NCBI GenBank assembly: GCA_035647815.1
Contig: DASRMR010000029.1
Span: forward strand, 1 to 64,000
Length of the DNA: 64,000 nucleotides
Reading direction: 5' to 3'
From: JAAYRQ01 sp035647815
GTDB taxonomy: Bacteria > Bacillota > Syntrophomonadia > Syntrophomonadales > Syntrophomonadaceae
Made by a program: the position numbers and the translations under genes. Position 1 is the first letter of the stretch, and each line of letters starts with the position of its first letter. Of the stretch, positions 9,270 through 18,084 are shown piece after piece. The notes beneath the pieces were generated by a model. The model saw only the letters and a list, made by a program, of their open reading frames with translations, had not been told where the DNA came from and searched no databases.

Positions 9270-9776
9270 TTATCTAGAACAAGAGCCATCTCGCATTCTC
9301 ATGCCATTGTCTCCTGAGTGCTTACCTGTACCTTTATTCATTTCTTTACCCTGACCAAAACCGGCACCTTTATTAATCCCTTTACCTTGACCAAATCCTA
9401 GACCTTTATTTTTATCCATTTGGTTCATTCTGCTACCATCACAGTTTTTCTGATTTTCTTCTAGATTAGTAATTCTAGTTTGAGCTTCTTGTGAAGTTAT
9501 TTTACCAGTTTCAACTTGTTGGTTTACCCGGTCTTTTTTAATTTCTAATACTTCAGTTTTAAATTCATTAATTACGCCAGCTTCGTTAGCTATCGCTCCA
9601 TAGGATTTACCTGTTTCAACCCTTTCATCAATAACACTTTCACTAGTTCTGTTAGTCAATCCCGCAACTAATTCTGCTGGGCTACTATAATTTGAAGCTG
9701 CTAGAGCTACAGATGATGTAGTCCCAATAAGTAGAGTTATGGCTCCTAAAATTATAGCTTTCTTGAATTTCTTCAT
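9270..9776 (-). CDS. Secreted Gly/Lys-rich protein (DUF2680-like)
   Basis: 168 residues from ATG behind GAAGGT. A Sec signal peptide occupies residues 1-27 (AIILGAITLLIGTTSSVALA, cleavage about AxA). The mature part has two related helical hairpins (TNRTSESVIDERVETGKSYG and KKDRVNQQVETGKITSQEA), which is the pattern of DUF2680-type proteins, followed by a tail with repeats of the form GFGQGKxxNKG. No enzyme motif. It is divergent from the two-component system at 9943 with 166 bp between, so it may be its target. Role unknown. Confidence 0.75.
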   Translation of the reverse strand: MKKFKKAIILGAITLLIGTTSSVALAASNYSSPAELVAGLTNRTSESVIDERVETGKSYGAIANEAGVINEFKTEVLEIKKDRVNQQVETGKITSQEAQTRITNLEENQKNCDGSRMNQMDKNKGLGFGQGKGINKGAGFGQGKEMNKGTGKHSGDNGMRMRDGSCSR

Positions 9777-9942
9777 TTTCTACCTTCTTTCTATAATATT
9801 ATTTTCTAGCAGTTCTTATCTGCTAGCTTAAATATTAACTGTCAAATGTGACGAAGTTATGTCTTGTAGATTTTATTTTAAAGTTATAGTTACTATATAA
9901 GACATTTAAAAGCCATAATGAGATTATATAATAGAATTAAAG

Positions 9943-10647
9943 GTGGTGCTTAACATTATTAGTATATTAATTGCTGATGATAATCAACAGATTACATCTA
10001 TTTTAGAGGAATATGCAAAAAAGGAAGGTTACATGCCAACAATTGCTTATGATGGATCTGTAGCCTTAGAACATTTTTATAATCAAAATCCTGATATAAT
10101 ATTACTCGATGTTATGATGCCTTTAATCGATGGTTTCGAGGTTTGTCGGCAAATTAGAAAAACTTCTAATGTACCTATTATTATGATAACAGCTCGGGGG
10201 GAAGATTATGAAAAGATTATGGGCCTTGATATCGGAGCTGATGATTATATAGTAAAGCCTTTTTCTCCTGCTGAAGTAATGGCTAGAATAAGAGCAATAT
10301 TACGCAGAATCGGGCTAGATGATAATAAATCTAAAAATGAATTTAATTTTGATAATTTGTTTATTAATCTTGATGATTATACGGTAACTATTGATGATAA
10401 TAAGCTTTCATTGACAAAAAAAGAGTTTGAAATATTATGGACCCTGGCTAATAATAAAAACAAGGTCTTTTCCAGAGATAATCTCTTAAATAGCTTATGG
10501 GGCTATGATTATTTTGGAGATAATCGTACCGTTGATTCACATATCAAAAGGTTGCGAGCCAAGTTAGATGAGTTCGAACATGATAATTGGGAAATCAAAA
10601 CTATATGGGGTGTAGGTTATAAATTCGAGGTAAAAAATAATGTTTAG
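9943..10647 (+). CDS. OmpR-family response regulator
   Basis: Receiver domain (IADDNQQ acid pocket; phospho-acceptor Asp in IILLDVMMP; ITARGED; Lys in YIVKPF) followed by a winged-helix DNA-binding domain ending IKTIWGVGYKFE. The start is uncertain: the strong AAAGGTGG at 9939-9946 overlaps the GTG codons at 9943 and 9946 and is correctly spaced for ATT at 9955, which would give MISILIADDN and put the Asp at residue 52, the family norm. The coordinates given use GTG 9943 (234 residues). The partner kinase overlaps by 8 bp. Confidence 0.9.
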   Translation: MVLNIISILIADDNQQITSILEEYAKKEGYMPTIAYDGSVALEHFYNQNPDIILLDVMMPLIDGFEVCRQIRKTSNVPIIMITARGEDYEKIMGLDIGADDYIVKPFSPAEVMARIRAILRRIGLDDNKSKNEFNFDNLFINLDDYTVTIDDNKLSLTKKEFEILWTLANNKNKVFSRDNLLNSLWGYDYFGDNRTVDSHIKRLRAKLDEFEHDNWEIKTIWGVGYKFEVKNNV

Positions 10648-12082
10648 GAATAAAATAGCTGTTAAATTATCTATATATTTTGCCCTAGCCTTGCTAGTAT
10701 TATCTATTATAATCGGTAGTATTTTTATGCTACTGTTTAAAAATCATACTATCGAGCTGCATAAAACTGATTTGGAAAAGCGAGCAGTAGTAATTGCCGA
10801 ATCTTTATCTAGCTTTGTAGGCACAGACAATAAAGGTGGTGCTGGCGGGTCCGGGGGGCATGGTGCTTATTTGAGGTTTATAAATGATATTGCTATGACT
10901 GATGTTTGGCTAGTAGATTTAAACCGTGAATTAATGACTAGGGGCCCAGGTAAGCATGGCATGGAAGGTAATTATAACTATGCTGATTTACCAGCAGATG
11001 CAGATGCTGTAATTTCAGAAGTATTTACGGGGAAAACTGCATTTAGTGAAGATTTTAGCAGTCTACTCAATGTGCCGACACTTACTGTAGGTACACCTAT
11101 TTACCAAAATAGCCAGATAGTTGGAGTAGTCTTACTACATTCACCAGTAAACGGTATAAATCAAGCAGTATTTGATGGTTTTAGCATTTTAGCTATTAGT
11201 ATATTAGTAGCTTTATTTATAGGTAGTATTCTGGCGGTATGTTTTTCAATAACTTTTGCTAGACCTTTAAAAAGGCTGGAAAATACAGCTATGCTTCTAG
11301 CTCAAGGTGATTATACAGCTACTACAAATATAAAGCAGAATGACGAAATAGGTGATTTAGCTACTAGTATGGACATATTAGCTGATCAGCTTGATCTAGC
11401 TAGTAAAAAGAGTGAAAATCTCGAACAATTAAGAAGAGATTTTGTAGCTAATATTTCGCATGAGTTAAGAACACCATTAACGGTAATTAGGGGTTCATTA
11501 GAGGCTTTATGTGATGGGGTAATTACCGAACCTAAACTAGTTAGCCAATATCATCAGCAGATGTTGTTTGAAACTTTGTTTTTAGATAGGTTAGTAGGTG
11601 ATTTGCTAGATTTATCTAGATTACAAAATTACGATTTTGCTATAGACAAAGAGCTAGTTAATATTTGTGATGTGATAGATGATGTTAGTCGGAGTATGGA
11701 GAATATAGCTAATGAAAAAGGGATAGTAATTAAGGTTAAGAAGGATAGGACCTTATATCAGGTATCTGGTGATTATGGAAGACTTAGACAAATGCTTATG
11801 ATTATACTTGATAATGCTATAAAGTTTTCCTCTTCAAATGGAATAGTAAAGATTAGTTTAGAAAACAACATTTTATCAATTGTAGATAATGGGGTAGGTA
11901 TATCTCCTGAGGATTTACCTTATATATTTGAACGGTTTTATAAATTCCGCTCTGAAAAAAATAAGAGTGGTACAGGTTTAGGTTTAGCAATCGCTAAGCA
12001 AATTGCCGACCGACATGATTTTGAGCTAACTGTCGCCAGCGAATTAGGAGTAAAAACTGAGTTTAGATTACAGTTAAACTAA
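10640..12082 (+). CDS. Sensor histidine kinase
   Basis: 480 residues. TM1 at about 9-31, extracytoplasmic sensor at about 32-180, TM2 at about 181-205, HAMP, then HisKA with the phospho-acceptor His274 in ANISHELRTPL, and a HATPase domain with N box DNAIKFS, G1 DNGVGIS, F box and G2 GTGLGLA. The sensor holds an unusual Gly-rich insert, GGAGGSGGHGAY at about 63-74. It forms one operon with the regulator at 9943. The signal is unknown; a cell-envelope signal is plausible because the divergent neighbour is a secreted protein. Confidence 0.92.
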   Translation: MFRNKIAVKLSIYFALALLVLSIIIGSIFMLLFKNHTIELHKTDLEKRAVVIAESLSSFVGTDNKGGAGGSGGHGAYLRFINDIAMTDVWLVDLNRELMTRGPGKHGMEGNYNYADLPADADAVISEVFTGKTAFSEDFSSLLNVPTLTVGTPIYQNSQIVGVVLLHSPVNGINQAVFDGFSILAISILVALFIGSILAVCFSITFARPLKRLENTAMLLAQGDYTATTNIKQNDEIGDLATSMDILADQLDLASKKSENLEQLRRDFVANISHELRTPLTVIRGSLEALCDGVITEPKLVSQYHQQMLFETLFLDRLVGDLLDLSRLQNYDFAIDKELVNICDVIDDVSRSMENIANEKGIVIKVKKDRTLYQVSGDYGRLRQMLMIILDNAIKFSSSNGIVKISLENNILSIVDNGVGISPEDLPYIFERFYKFRSEKNKSGTGLGLAIAKQIADRHDFELTVASELGVKTEFRLQLN

Positions 12083-12094
12083 GCTCGTAATCAC

Positions 12095-12140
12095 AAAAAC
12101 GGTGCTGATTATCGCTAGAAAATCAGCACCGTTTCTTCCT
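12095..12140. terminator. Bidirectional terminator between convergent genes
   Basis: AAAAACGGTGCTGATT and AATCAGCACCGTTTC form a long stem with T-rich tails on both strands. It serves the kinase gene (plus) and the OYE gene (minus). Confidence 0.85.
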
Positions 12141-12149
12141 TGTAAATGA

Positions 12150-14147
12150 TTATAATTGCTTAGCTAGTAAAAATGCTTGATGAATAGCATCTAAAGCTTT
12201 AGCTGGTGTTACGGCATCACCTACTAAATGGACATCACTAAACATTTGTTTAAGTTCCTGGTAAAGGCTTGTGTTGGGAGTACTACCTAAGGCTGTTACC
12301 ACAGTATCAGTTTTTAGTAATATTTCTTCACCATTACGCAAAACTTTAACTCCATCTGTATTTACCTCTTTAACTATGGTTTCATTCATAATCTTAATTC
12401 CCATAGTTTGCATATGTTTCATAACTGTCCACCGAGTTGATCTACCCATATCCCGGGCCAAGTATTTTTCCATTTCAATTAATGTGACATTATAAGAACC
12501 CTTAGTTAAAAGATTATATAAGGTTTCTGGGCTTTCTGCTTGATGTAACATTAAGAACTTCAAAGTATCTGCATCAATTGTGCCTAATTCTGCAATATGA
12601 AGTGCAGTTTCACATCCTACTGAACCTCCACCGATAACTACTATCTCTGAACCTGCTATAGGCTTACCTGCTAGTACTTCCCAAGCCTCAACTATATTTA
12701 CCTCTTTATCAATTGCAAATGGAGCCGTGCTGGGTGTGGCACCAGTAGCAACGACAATTTTGTCGGGGTTAATTTCTTGGATTAATTTAGTTTCAGCTAA
12801 AGTATTAAAAAGTATTTTAACTCCTAATTCAGGCAAAATATTTTCATAGTATATTAATAAAGAGTGGAATTCACTTTTACCGGGTGGAACGCTAGCTATA
12901 TTCCATTGTCCGCCAATTTTAGATTCCTTCTCCAGTAATGTCACTCGATGTCCTTTAGTTGCTGCAACTCTAGCTGTTTCTAATCCAGCTGGGCCAGCAC
13001 CGATTACTAAAATTTGCAAAGGGTTGCTAGTCTTGGTTATAGAGTTTTCTGCTTCTAGACCACAACTAGGATTGACGGTGCAGGTTACACCTTGGTTTAT
13101 TGCAGTATGGTCAAAGAGTTTGTCTAAACAGATCATACAGCCGATACAAGAACGTATAGTATTAGCTCTGCCTGCTTCTGCTTTTACTGCCCATTCGGGG
13201 TCAGCGATAAAGCCTCTACCTACAGATACCATATCAGCTTTGCCAGATAAAAGTATGGCTTCCGCAGTTTCGGGATTATTGATACGGTTACTAGCTACAA
13301 CTGGAATAGAAACTGCATCTTTAATCTTAGTTGCTAAATAAGTATAAGCTCCTCGTGGAACTTCAGCTTGGATTTGTGGGATTCTTGATTCGTGCCAACC
13401 ACCAGTTACATTAATCATATCTAAAGAAGCTTTTTCTAATTCGCTAGCGAACTTAGTCATTTCCCGCCAGGTATTACCTTCTGGAACAAAATCACTTCCA
13501 CCTAACCTAATACTTAAAGTCATATCATTACCTACTTGGTGGCGAATTTCTTTTATAACTTCTAAGCCAAATCTCATGCGGTTTTCTAAAGAACCTCCGT
13601 ATTCATCAGTCCTTTTGTTAGTTACCGGAGAGTAGAATTGGTTTATTAAGTAGCCAGCACTAGCTATTACTTCGATTACATCATAACCGGCTTTTTTAGC
13701 ACGAAGTGCAGCCTGACCAAAAAGATGAATTGTTTCTTGTATCTCATCTATAGTAATTTCTTGAGGAATTTGTTTGCTAACTGGTGACATAATTGCTGAA
13801 GGAGCTTTAATGTCATGTCCATATGCAAATGCATATGAATAACGTCCAGCATGGAAAAGCTGTATACCGACAAGTGCTCCATGTTTTTTAAGTGTAGTGG
13901 TAAGTTTTTGATGCCCCTCGATAAAACTATCATCATGTATAGATACAAAACCGCCCCATACTTCTTGGGCTTCAATAGCAGTACCGCCAATCATAATTAA
14001 CCCTGCTCCACCTTTAGCCCTTTCTGTATAGAAGTTTATTAAACGGTCATTTACTTTTCCATCAGTACAGTAGCCTAAGTTTATAGCTGGCATGACAATC
14101 CTATTTTTGAGTGCAATATTACCAACATTAACATTTTCAAATAACAT
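12150..14147 (-). CDS. NADH:flavin oxidoreductase / 2,4-dienoyl-CoA reductase family
   Basis: 665 residues from ATG at 14147, set by GGAGGT seven bases upstream. Residues 1-340 are the Old Yellow Enzyme TIM barrel with FMN site and catalytic region (HAGRYS, YGGSLENRMRF). A four-cysteine [4Fe-4S] motif follows (SCIGCMICLD, then CTVNPSC). The second half is a FAD/NAD reductase with VIGAGPAGLETAR and VIGGGSVGCETA. This layout is that of FadH and of BaiCD/BaiH: NAD(P)H gives electrons through FAD, Fe-S and FMN to an activated C=C. The exact substrate (dienoyl-CoA, enoate or steroid) is not decidable. Its promoter holds a palindrome. Confidence 0.9.
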   Translation of the reverse strand: MLFENVNVGNIALKNRIVMPAINLGYCTDGKVNDRLINFYTERAKGGAGLIMIGGTAIEAQEVWGGFVSIHDDSFIEGHQKLTTTLKKHGALVGIQLFHAGRYSYAFAYGHDIKAPSAIMSPVSKQIPQEITIDEIQETIHLFGQAALRAKKAGYDVIEVIASAGYLINQFYSPVTNKRTDEYGGSLENRMRFGLEVIKEIRHQVGNDMTLSIRLGGSDFVPEGNTWREMTKFASELEKASLDMINVTGGWHESRIPQIQAEVPRGAYTYLATKIKDAVSIPVVASNRINNPETAEAILLSGKADMVSVGRGFIADPEWAVKAEAGRANTIRSCIGCMICLDKLFDHTAINQGVTCTVNPSCGLEAENSITKTSNPLQILVIGAGPAGLETARVAATKGHRVTLLEKESKIGGQWNIASVPPGKSEFHSLLIYYENILPELGVKILFNTLAETKLIQEINPDKIVVATGATPSTAPFAIDKEVNIVEAWEVLAGKPIAGSEIVVIGGGSVGCETALHIAELGTIDADTLKFLMLHQAESPETLYNLLTKGSYNVTLIEMEKYLARDMGRSTRWTVMKHMQTMGIKIMNETIVKEVNTDGVKVLRNGEEILLKTDTVVTALGSTPNTSLYQELKQMFSDVHLVGDAVTPAKALDAIHQAFLLAKQL

Positions 14148-14188
14148 ATAAAGACCTCCAAAATGTAAATACAAATTTATCTAGTTGA

Positions 14189-14217
14189 AACATACTCCGT
14201 TAACGGAATATTGTCAA
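14189..14217 (-). promoter_or_regulatory. Sigma-A-type promoter with operator palindrome in spacer
   Basis: On the minus strand TTGACA (14217-14212), a 17-bp spacer, then TATGTT (14194-14189). The spacer contains the perfect 12-bp palindrome TCCGTTAACGGA at 14196-14207. The start codon of the OYE gene lies about 40 bp further on. A regulator bound there would sit between the -35 and -10 boxes. Confidence 0.65.
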
Positions 14218-14407
14218 GCATATCATTCAGAATATTGTTACATAATAATTTTTGTGAAAATTATTGAACAAACTAGTAAAAACATTACTAGTAATTTAAT
14301 ATGTGTTTGAAGGATTGAAGATATACGCTTACAATTATATATAAACGAATATATAAAGAATATATATGAATGAAAAAATTTGCTCTATGGCGAAAGGGGT
14401 ATTAACA

Positions 14408-15046
14408 TTGGAAACTAAGAATACGGTAGAGATAGTAGTTGATGGAGTTACTGGTGTGGGGAAATCGAGTTTGGTAAAAATATTATGCGAGGAATTCGAG
14501 CTTAAACCGTTTAATGAATTATTTGAAGATGAAAATCGCCTTTTACATAAATTCTTTTATGATCGTCCTAAATGGGCATTTCCGATGCAGACTAATTTTT
14601 TAACTAATAGATTTAAGCAATATCAACAAGCTATGAAGGTTGGTAAAGCGGTAATGGATAGGTCGATTTATTCTGATAAAATATTTGCTCGCATGTATTT
14701 GGAATATGGATATCTTAATCCAGAGGAATATGCAGTTTATAATAACCTTTTGAACACTATGCTAGAACATGTCTCCCCACCTAAACTTTTAGTATATCTT
14801 CGGGTTAATACAGATGAGGCTATAAGACGCATTCATAAACGTGGCAGACCAGATGAGCTAGATGTTGAAAGAGAGTATTGGGATCATTTGAACGAGTTTT
14901 ATGAAGATAATTATAAGAATTTTGATCCGAACCGACTATTAGTTCTTCAAGTAGATGATTTAGATTATGTGCATCGATTAGAAGATCGTCAATTCGTAGT
15001 AAAAGAAACCCAACGAGCTTGGGAAAAGTTAGGACGAGCGATATAG
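14408..15046 (+). CDS. Deoxynucleoside kinase (dNK/dGK type)
   Basis: 212 residues if started at TTG 14408, which has AAAGG(GG) nine bases upstream; an in-frame ATG at 14366 would add 14 residues but has no ribosome binding site. P-loop DGVTGVGKSS, then FNELFED, the DRSIYSD motif (the DRS of the family), and the lid RRIHKRGRPDE. These show a cytosolic deoxyadenosine/deoxyguanosine kinase that salvages deoxynucleosides. A small membrane protein gene follows after 31 bp. Confidence 0.85.
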   Translation: METKNTVEIVVDGVTGVGKSSLVKILCEEFELKPFNELFEDENRLLHKFFYDRPKWAFPMQTNFLTNRFKQYQQAMKVGKAVMDRSIYSDKIFARMYLEYGYLNPEEYAVYNNLLNTMLEHVSPPKLLVYLRVNTDEAIRRIHKRGRPDELDVEREYWDHLNEFYEDNYKNFDPNRLLVLQVDDLDYVHRLEDRQFVVKETQRAWEKLGRAI

Positions 15047-15077
15047 TTGACAACAGGAGTCGAAAGGTAGTGAAACG

Positions 15078-15509
15078 ATGAAAGTACTCTTAGGAGTATT
15101 AGCTGGAATGATATTTATATCATATTCATATTATTTTTTCAAAACAATGATAGGCAAACCTGAGGAATTTGAATATGAATTACTTAAAACACTCGCAGCT
15201 TGGATGGTAGAAAAAGGCAGTAAGTCTCGCCAGCAATTGTGGATGTTGTTTTTCCTCTCACTGATTTTAGAGATATTTTATTTTGCACTAGTATTTATTA
15301 ATATAGAGCAGCCAGTCTTACTTATTATAACTTGTCTTTTTGCTGGATTTGAAGCGTTTCATTTATTTATAATTGGCAGAGCACTTAATAAGTTCTTTTC
15401 GGGTGCTGCTATGTTAAAAGATATATTTAACTGGAAAATTGAGCGAACTAGTGCTTTAATATTTTTTACTCATTCATTATTAGTGCTAGTATGTCTTATT
15501 TTCTATTAA
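15078..15509 (+). CDS. Small integral membrane protein, unknown
   Basis: 143 residues, mostly hydrophobic: segments at about 4-20, 53-72, 76-99 and 121-141, with a charged loop (GKPEEFEYELLKTLAAWMVEKG) between the first two. No motif recognised. It follows the kinase gene closely and precedes the CPBP protease, but nothing in the sequence links their functions. Confidence 0.7.
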   Translation: MKVLLGVLAGMIFISYSYYFFKTMIGKPEEFEYELLKTLAAWMVEKGSKSRQQLWMLFFLSLILEIFYFALVFINIEQPVLLIITCLFAGFEAFHLFIIGRALNKFFSGAAMLKDIFNWKIERTSALIFFTHSLLVLVCLIFY

Positions 15510-15594
15510 TATTTATAGTTGGAGGCATGGATAAACAGACTTATTTAAACATAATAGCAACTTCAGTAAAAGAGCAATATTAGGGGGGATTTAG

Positions 15595-16311
15595 TTGCCA
15601 GATTTTCGAGAGCCTCGATGGGGCTTTGTGGAAATCATTATCGTATTTATAGGTATTTTATTAATTAGTCTACTTTTTAGTATGTCAGATGATTTAATGA
15701 ATACTTTATTTTCCATATTTAAAATGCCTGATACCTTGTTATCGTATTTCTATTTCGGTTTTGTAGTTCAATTTACTGCTACAGTATCTTTAGTATTGCT
15801 TATGACTGTGGGGATTCATAAGGCTAAGTTAAGTGATATAGGGATTGTTAATGTTAGTATAGAAAAATATATAAGATATGGTTTATTAGGTGGAGCATTT
15901 CTTTTTGTAATAATTATGTTGGCAAGTTTTTTTATTAATTATCTGAGTCCTGAAGTAGAGCCACAAGTTTTTGAACAGATGCTTAGGATGATTACAGGAA
16001 ACAAGGATTTTGTTTTTCTGTTTATAATAGGGGCAGTTTTGGCTCCCCTGTCAGAGGAATTATTTTATAGAGGTATGATTTATCCGGTCTTTCGTCAGAA
16101 GTTTGGTCCTATACCAGCTATGATTATGGCTGGAATTATATTTGGGTTGGTACATTGGGATTTATGGCGGACTATACCTTTGGCTATCGGTGGTATGGTT
16201 TTATGTTATTTGTACGAAAAGACTAATAGTATTTTTGTTACTACACTAGCTCATGGAGTATGGAATGGTACCATGTCATTAATCGTTTATTATAGTATAA
16301 TAAATATTTGA
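15595..16311 (+). CDS. CPBP-family intramembrane metalloprotease
   Basis: 238 residues from TTG behind GGGGGGA. Several transmembrane helices and the three Abi/CPBP motifs: EELFYRG (motif 1, glutamate pair plus Arg), FGLVHW (motif 2 His) and LAHGVWNG (motif 3 His/Asn). These residues form the metal site of the Rce1-like membrane proteases. In bacteria many have unknown substrates; some protect against bacteriocins. Confidence 0.88.
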   Translation: MPDFREPRWGFVEIIIVFIGILLISLLFSMSDDLMNTLFSIFKMPDTLLSYFYFGFVVQFTATVSLVLLMTVGIHKAKLSDIGIVNVSIEKYIRYGLLGGAFLFVIIMLASFFINYLSPEVEPQVFEQMLRMITGNKDFVFLFIIGAVLAPLSEELFYRGMIYPVFRQKFGPIPAMIMAGIIFGLVHWDLWRTIPLAIGGMVLCYLYEKTNSIFVTTLAHGVWNGTMSLIVYYSIINI

Positions 16312-16365
16312 TAATTAAGTTTAATATAAATGATTAGTTTAGATCGCTAGGGAGGGGGAGAAAAG

Positions 16366-16671
16366 TTGCCAGTTTATGATTATAAATGTGAAGAATGTGG
16401 AAGGTTTGAATATACTCAGCGTATTACCGAAGATGCACTTACCGTTTGTCCTACTTGTGGCCATAAAGTACAAAGGCTTATAAGTAAGAACGTGGCAATT
16501 ATACTTAAAGGTTCAGGATTTTATAAAAATGATTCTAACCAAAATCTTAAAGACCGTGCCAGAACATTGAACCAAGAAAGACAAAAAGATAATGCAGCTA
16601 TTCTAGATGGAGATGTTAAATCTTTTGTAGAGCAATCTGAGAATACGACTAAGAAAATATTAGATGCATAG
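16366..16671 (+). CDS. FmdB-family zinc ribbon protein
   Basis: 101 residues from TTG behind GGGAGGGGG. The N-terminus MPVYDYKCEECG and the second pair CPTCGHKV form a zinc ribbon, and the linker LISKNVAIILKGSGFYKND is the usual FmdB ending. A Lys/Glu/Asn-rich tail follows. Thought to be a regulatory or putative DNA/RNA-binding protein. A terminator lies immediately downstream. Confidence 0.88.
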   Translation: MPVYDYKCEECGRFEYTQRITEDALTVCPTCGHKVQRLISKNVAIILKGSGFYKNDSNQNLKDRARTLNQERQKDNAAILDGDVKSFVEQSENTTKKILDA

Positions 16672-16674
16672 AAT

Positions 16675-16710
16675 AAAGAGAGGCCAAGCTAGTTTGCTAG
16701 ACCTCTTTTC
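16675..16710 (+). terminator. Intrinsic terminator after fmdB
   Basis: AGAGG..AGCTAG / CTAG.ACCTCT stem with TTTT; some internal mismatches. Confidence 0.65.
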
Positions 16711-16784
16711 AGCTTTTTAAAGGTTTTTAGATTTATCTACAGTATTTATTAGGATAGGAAATATTCAACCCGGGAGTGACTATA

Positions 16785-17066
16785 ATGAAAGTTATCAATG
16801 TGGTAGAGAGCTTAGTTTGGAACAAACTAGATGAGGTTTTACTACATAAGCCTGAAATGTGCCAGTGTGATAAATGTAGGGCGGATATTGCGGCATATGC
16901 TTTAAACCACCTACCTCCACGCTATGTAGTAAGTGATGAAGGGGAAATATATGCTAGGGCAGAATCTCTAGGGTTAGGTTCTAATGCCTCATTAGTAGTT
17001 GCTATAACAGAAGCTATTGAGATAGTAGCCAAGAACCCTAAACATATAAGGAGTAAGAATGAATAA
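16785..17066 (+). CDS. ComFB-domain protein
   Basis: 93 residues from ATG 16785; GGGAGTG at 16772-16778 is the binding site (an in-frame GTG at 16776 lies within it). It contains NVVESLVWNKLDEVL, then CQCDKCRADIAAYALNHLPPRYV, the Cys-containing signature of the late competence ComFB family. Cyanobacterial relatives bind cyclic dinucleotides, an intriguing point next to the window's GGDEF and CdaA proteins, but binding here is untested. It overlaps rnhA by 8 bp. Confidence 0.85.
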   Translation: MKVINVVESLVWNKLDEVLLHKPEMCQCDKCRADIAAYALNHLPPRYVVSDEGEIYARAESLGLGSNASLVVAITEAIEIVAKNPKHIRSKNE

Positions 17067-17508
17067 AAAAGAAGTTATTATTTATACAGATGGTGCCTGT
17101 TCGGGAAATCCTGGTCCTGGGGGATGGGGGGCAGTATTATTGTATGGAGATAATAAAAAAGAAATTAGTGGTTTTGAGCCTCAAACTACTAATAATAGAA
17201 TGGAATTATTAGCAGTGATTAAAGCATTAGAAGTATTAAAGGTAAATGATTGGTCTGTGACCGTTTATTCTGATAGTGCTTATGTAGTAAATGCTATTCA
17301 AAATAATTGGATAGGTAATTGGCAGGAAAACGGTTGGAAAAATAGTAAAAAAGATGATGTAGCAAATCAAGATTTGTGGCAAAGGTTATTAATCCTTATG
17401 GAAATAAATCAGGTTACTTTGAAAAAAGTAAAAGGTCATTCTGGTGATGTATGGAATGAGCGCTGTGATGAATTAGCTACCGATGCTGTAAAGGGAATAA
17501 TAGTTTGA
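17059..17508 (+). CDS. rnhA: Ribonuclease HI
   Basis: 149 residues. The four catalytic acids are visible: Asp in IYTDGACSGNPGPGGW, Glu in NNRMELLAV, Asp in VYSDSAYVV and Asp in NERCDELA, plus the His of KVKGHSGD. Full length for the family. It removes RNA from RNA-DNA hybrids in the cytosol. The start overlaps the ComFB gene and has AAGGAG seven bases upstream. Confidence 0.95.
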   Translation: MNKKEVIIYTDGACSGNPGPGGWGAVLLYGDNKKEISGFEPQTTNNRMELLAVIKALEVLKVNDWSVTVYSDSAYVVNAIQNNWIGNWQENGWKNSKKDDVANQDLWQRLLILMEINQVTLKKVKGHSGDVWNERCDELATDAVKGIIV

Positions 17509-17553
17509 GTTAATTAACAGTTACTACAATCATAGTAAAGGGTAGGTGTTAAT

Positions 17554-18084
17554 ATGTTTAAGGTTTTGAAGGATCGTTATTCTACTTGGAGGGTAAAAAA
17601 CGAATTATCTTCTTATGGTTCTAACCTACGAGCTCGAAATGCGGGAGAAATCTTTCAGGGTAATAATGCTGAGATTCATGTAGGTAATAATGTTTTGTTA
17701 GAGAGAAAAGTGCGTATATCTTTAGCTGATGATGCCCGGGTTTATATCGGGGATAATAGTTATTTAGGAGACTTTTGTAATATCTTGGCTGTAAAGGAAG
17801 TTCGAATAGGTACCGGTTGTTCTATTAGTTGGCATGTCTTGTTTATGGATACTTCTTCACATCCATTTGGACTAGCCGGGGAAGTTCCTCAGACTAAGAT
17901 TGAACCGGTAATTATTGAAAATCATGTGTGGATAGGTTGTAGGGCGGTAATATTAAAAGGGGTAACCGTAGGAGAAGGCGCTATAGTGGCTAATAATGCT
18001 GTAGTCACAAAAGATGTTCCACCTCGGACTATGGTAGCCGGAAATCCAGCAGTAGTAATAAAAGAGGATGTTATTTGGGAATGA
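17554..18084 (+). CDS. Left-handed beta-helix acyltransferase
   Basis: 176 residues with hexapeptide repeats throughout (EIHVGNNVLLERKVRIS, VRIGTGCSISWHV, VIIENHVWIGCRAVILKGVTVGEGAIVANNAVVTKDVPP). The His in MDTSSHPFG fits the catalytic region of maltose/galactoside-type O-acetyltransferases. It transfers an acetyl group to a sugar or similar acceptor; the acceptor is unknown. It overlaps the next gene by 4 bp. Confidence 0.85.
   Translation: MFKVLKDRYSTWRVKNELSSYGSNLRARNAGEIFQGNNAEIHVGNNVLLERKVRISLADDARVYIGDNSYLGDFCNILAVKEVRIGTGCSISWHVLFMDTSSHPFGLAGEVPQTKIEPVIIENHVWIGCRAVILKGVTVGEGAIVANNAVVTKDVPPRTMVAGNPAVVIKEDVIWE

Noticed and set aside
9330..9420. Short tandem repeats, possible CRISPR
   Set aside because: They encode GFGQGK..NKG repeats of a secreted protein; no regular spacers.
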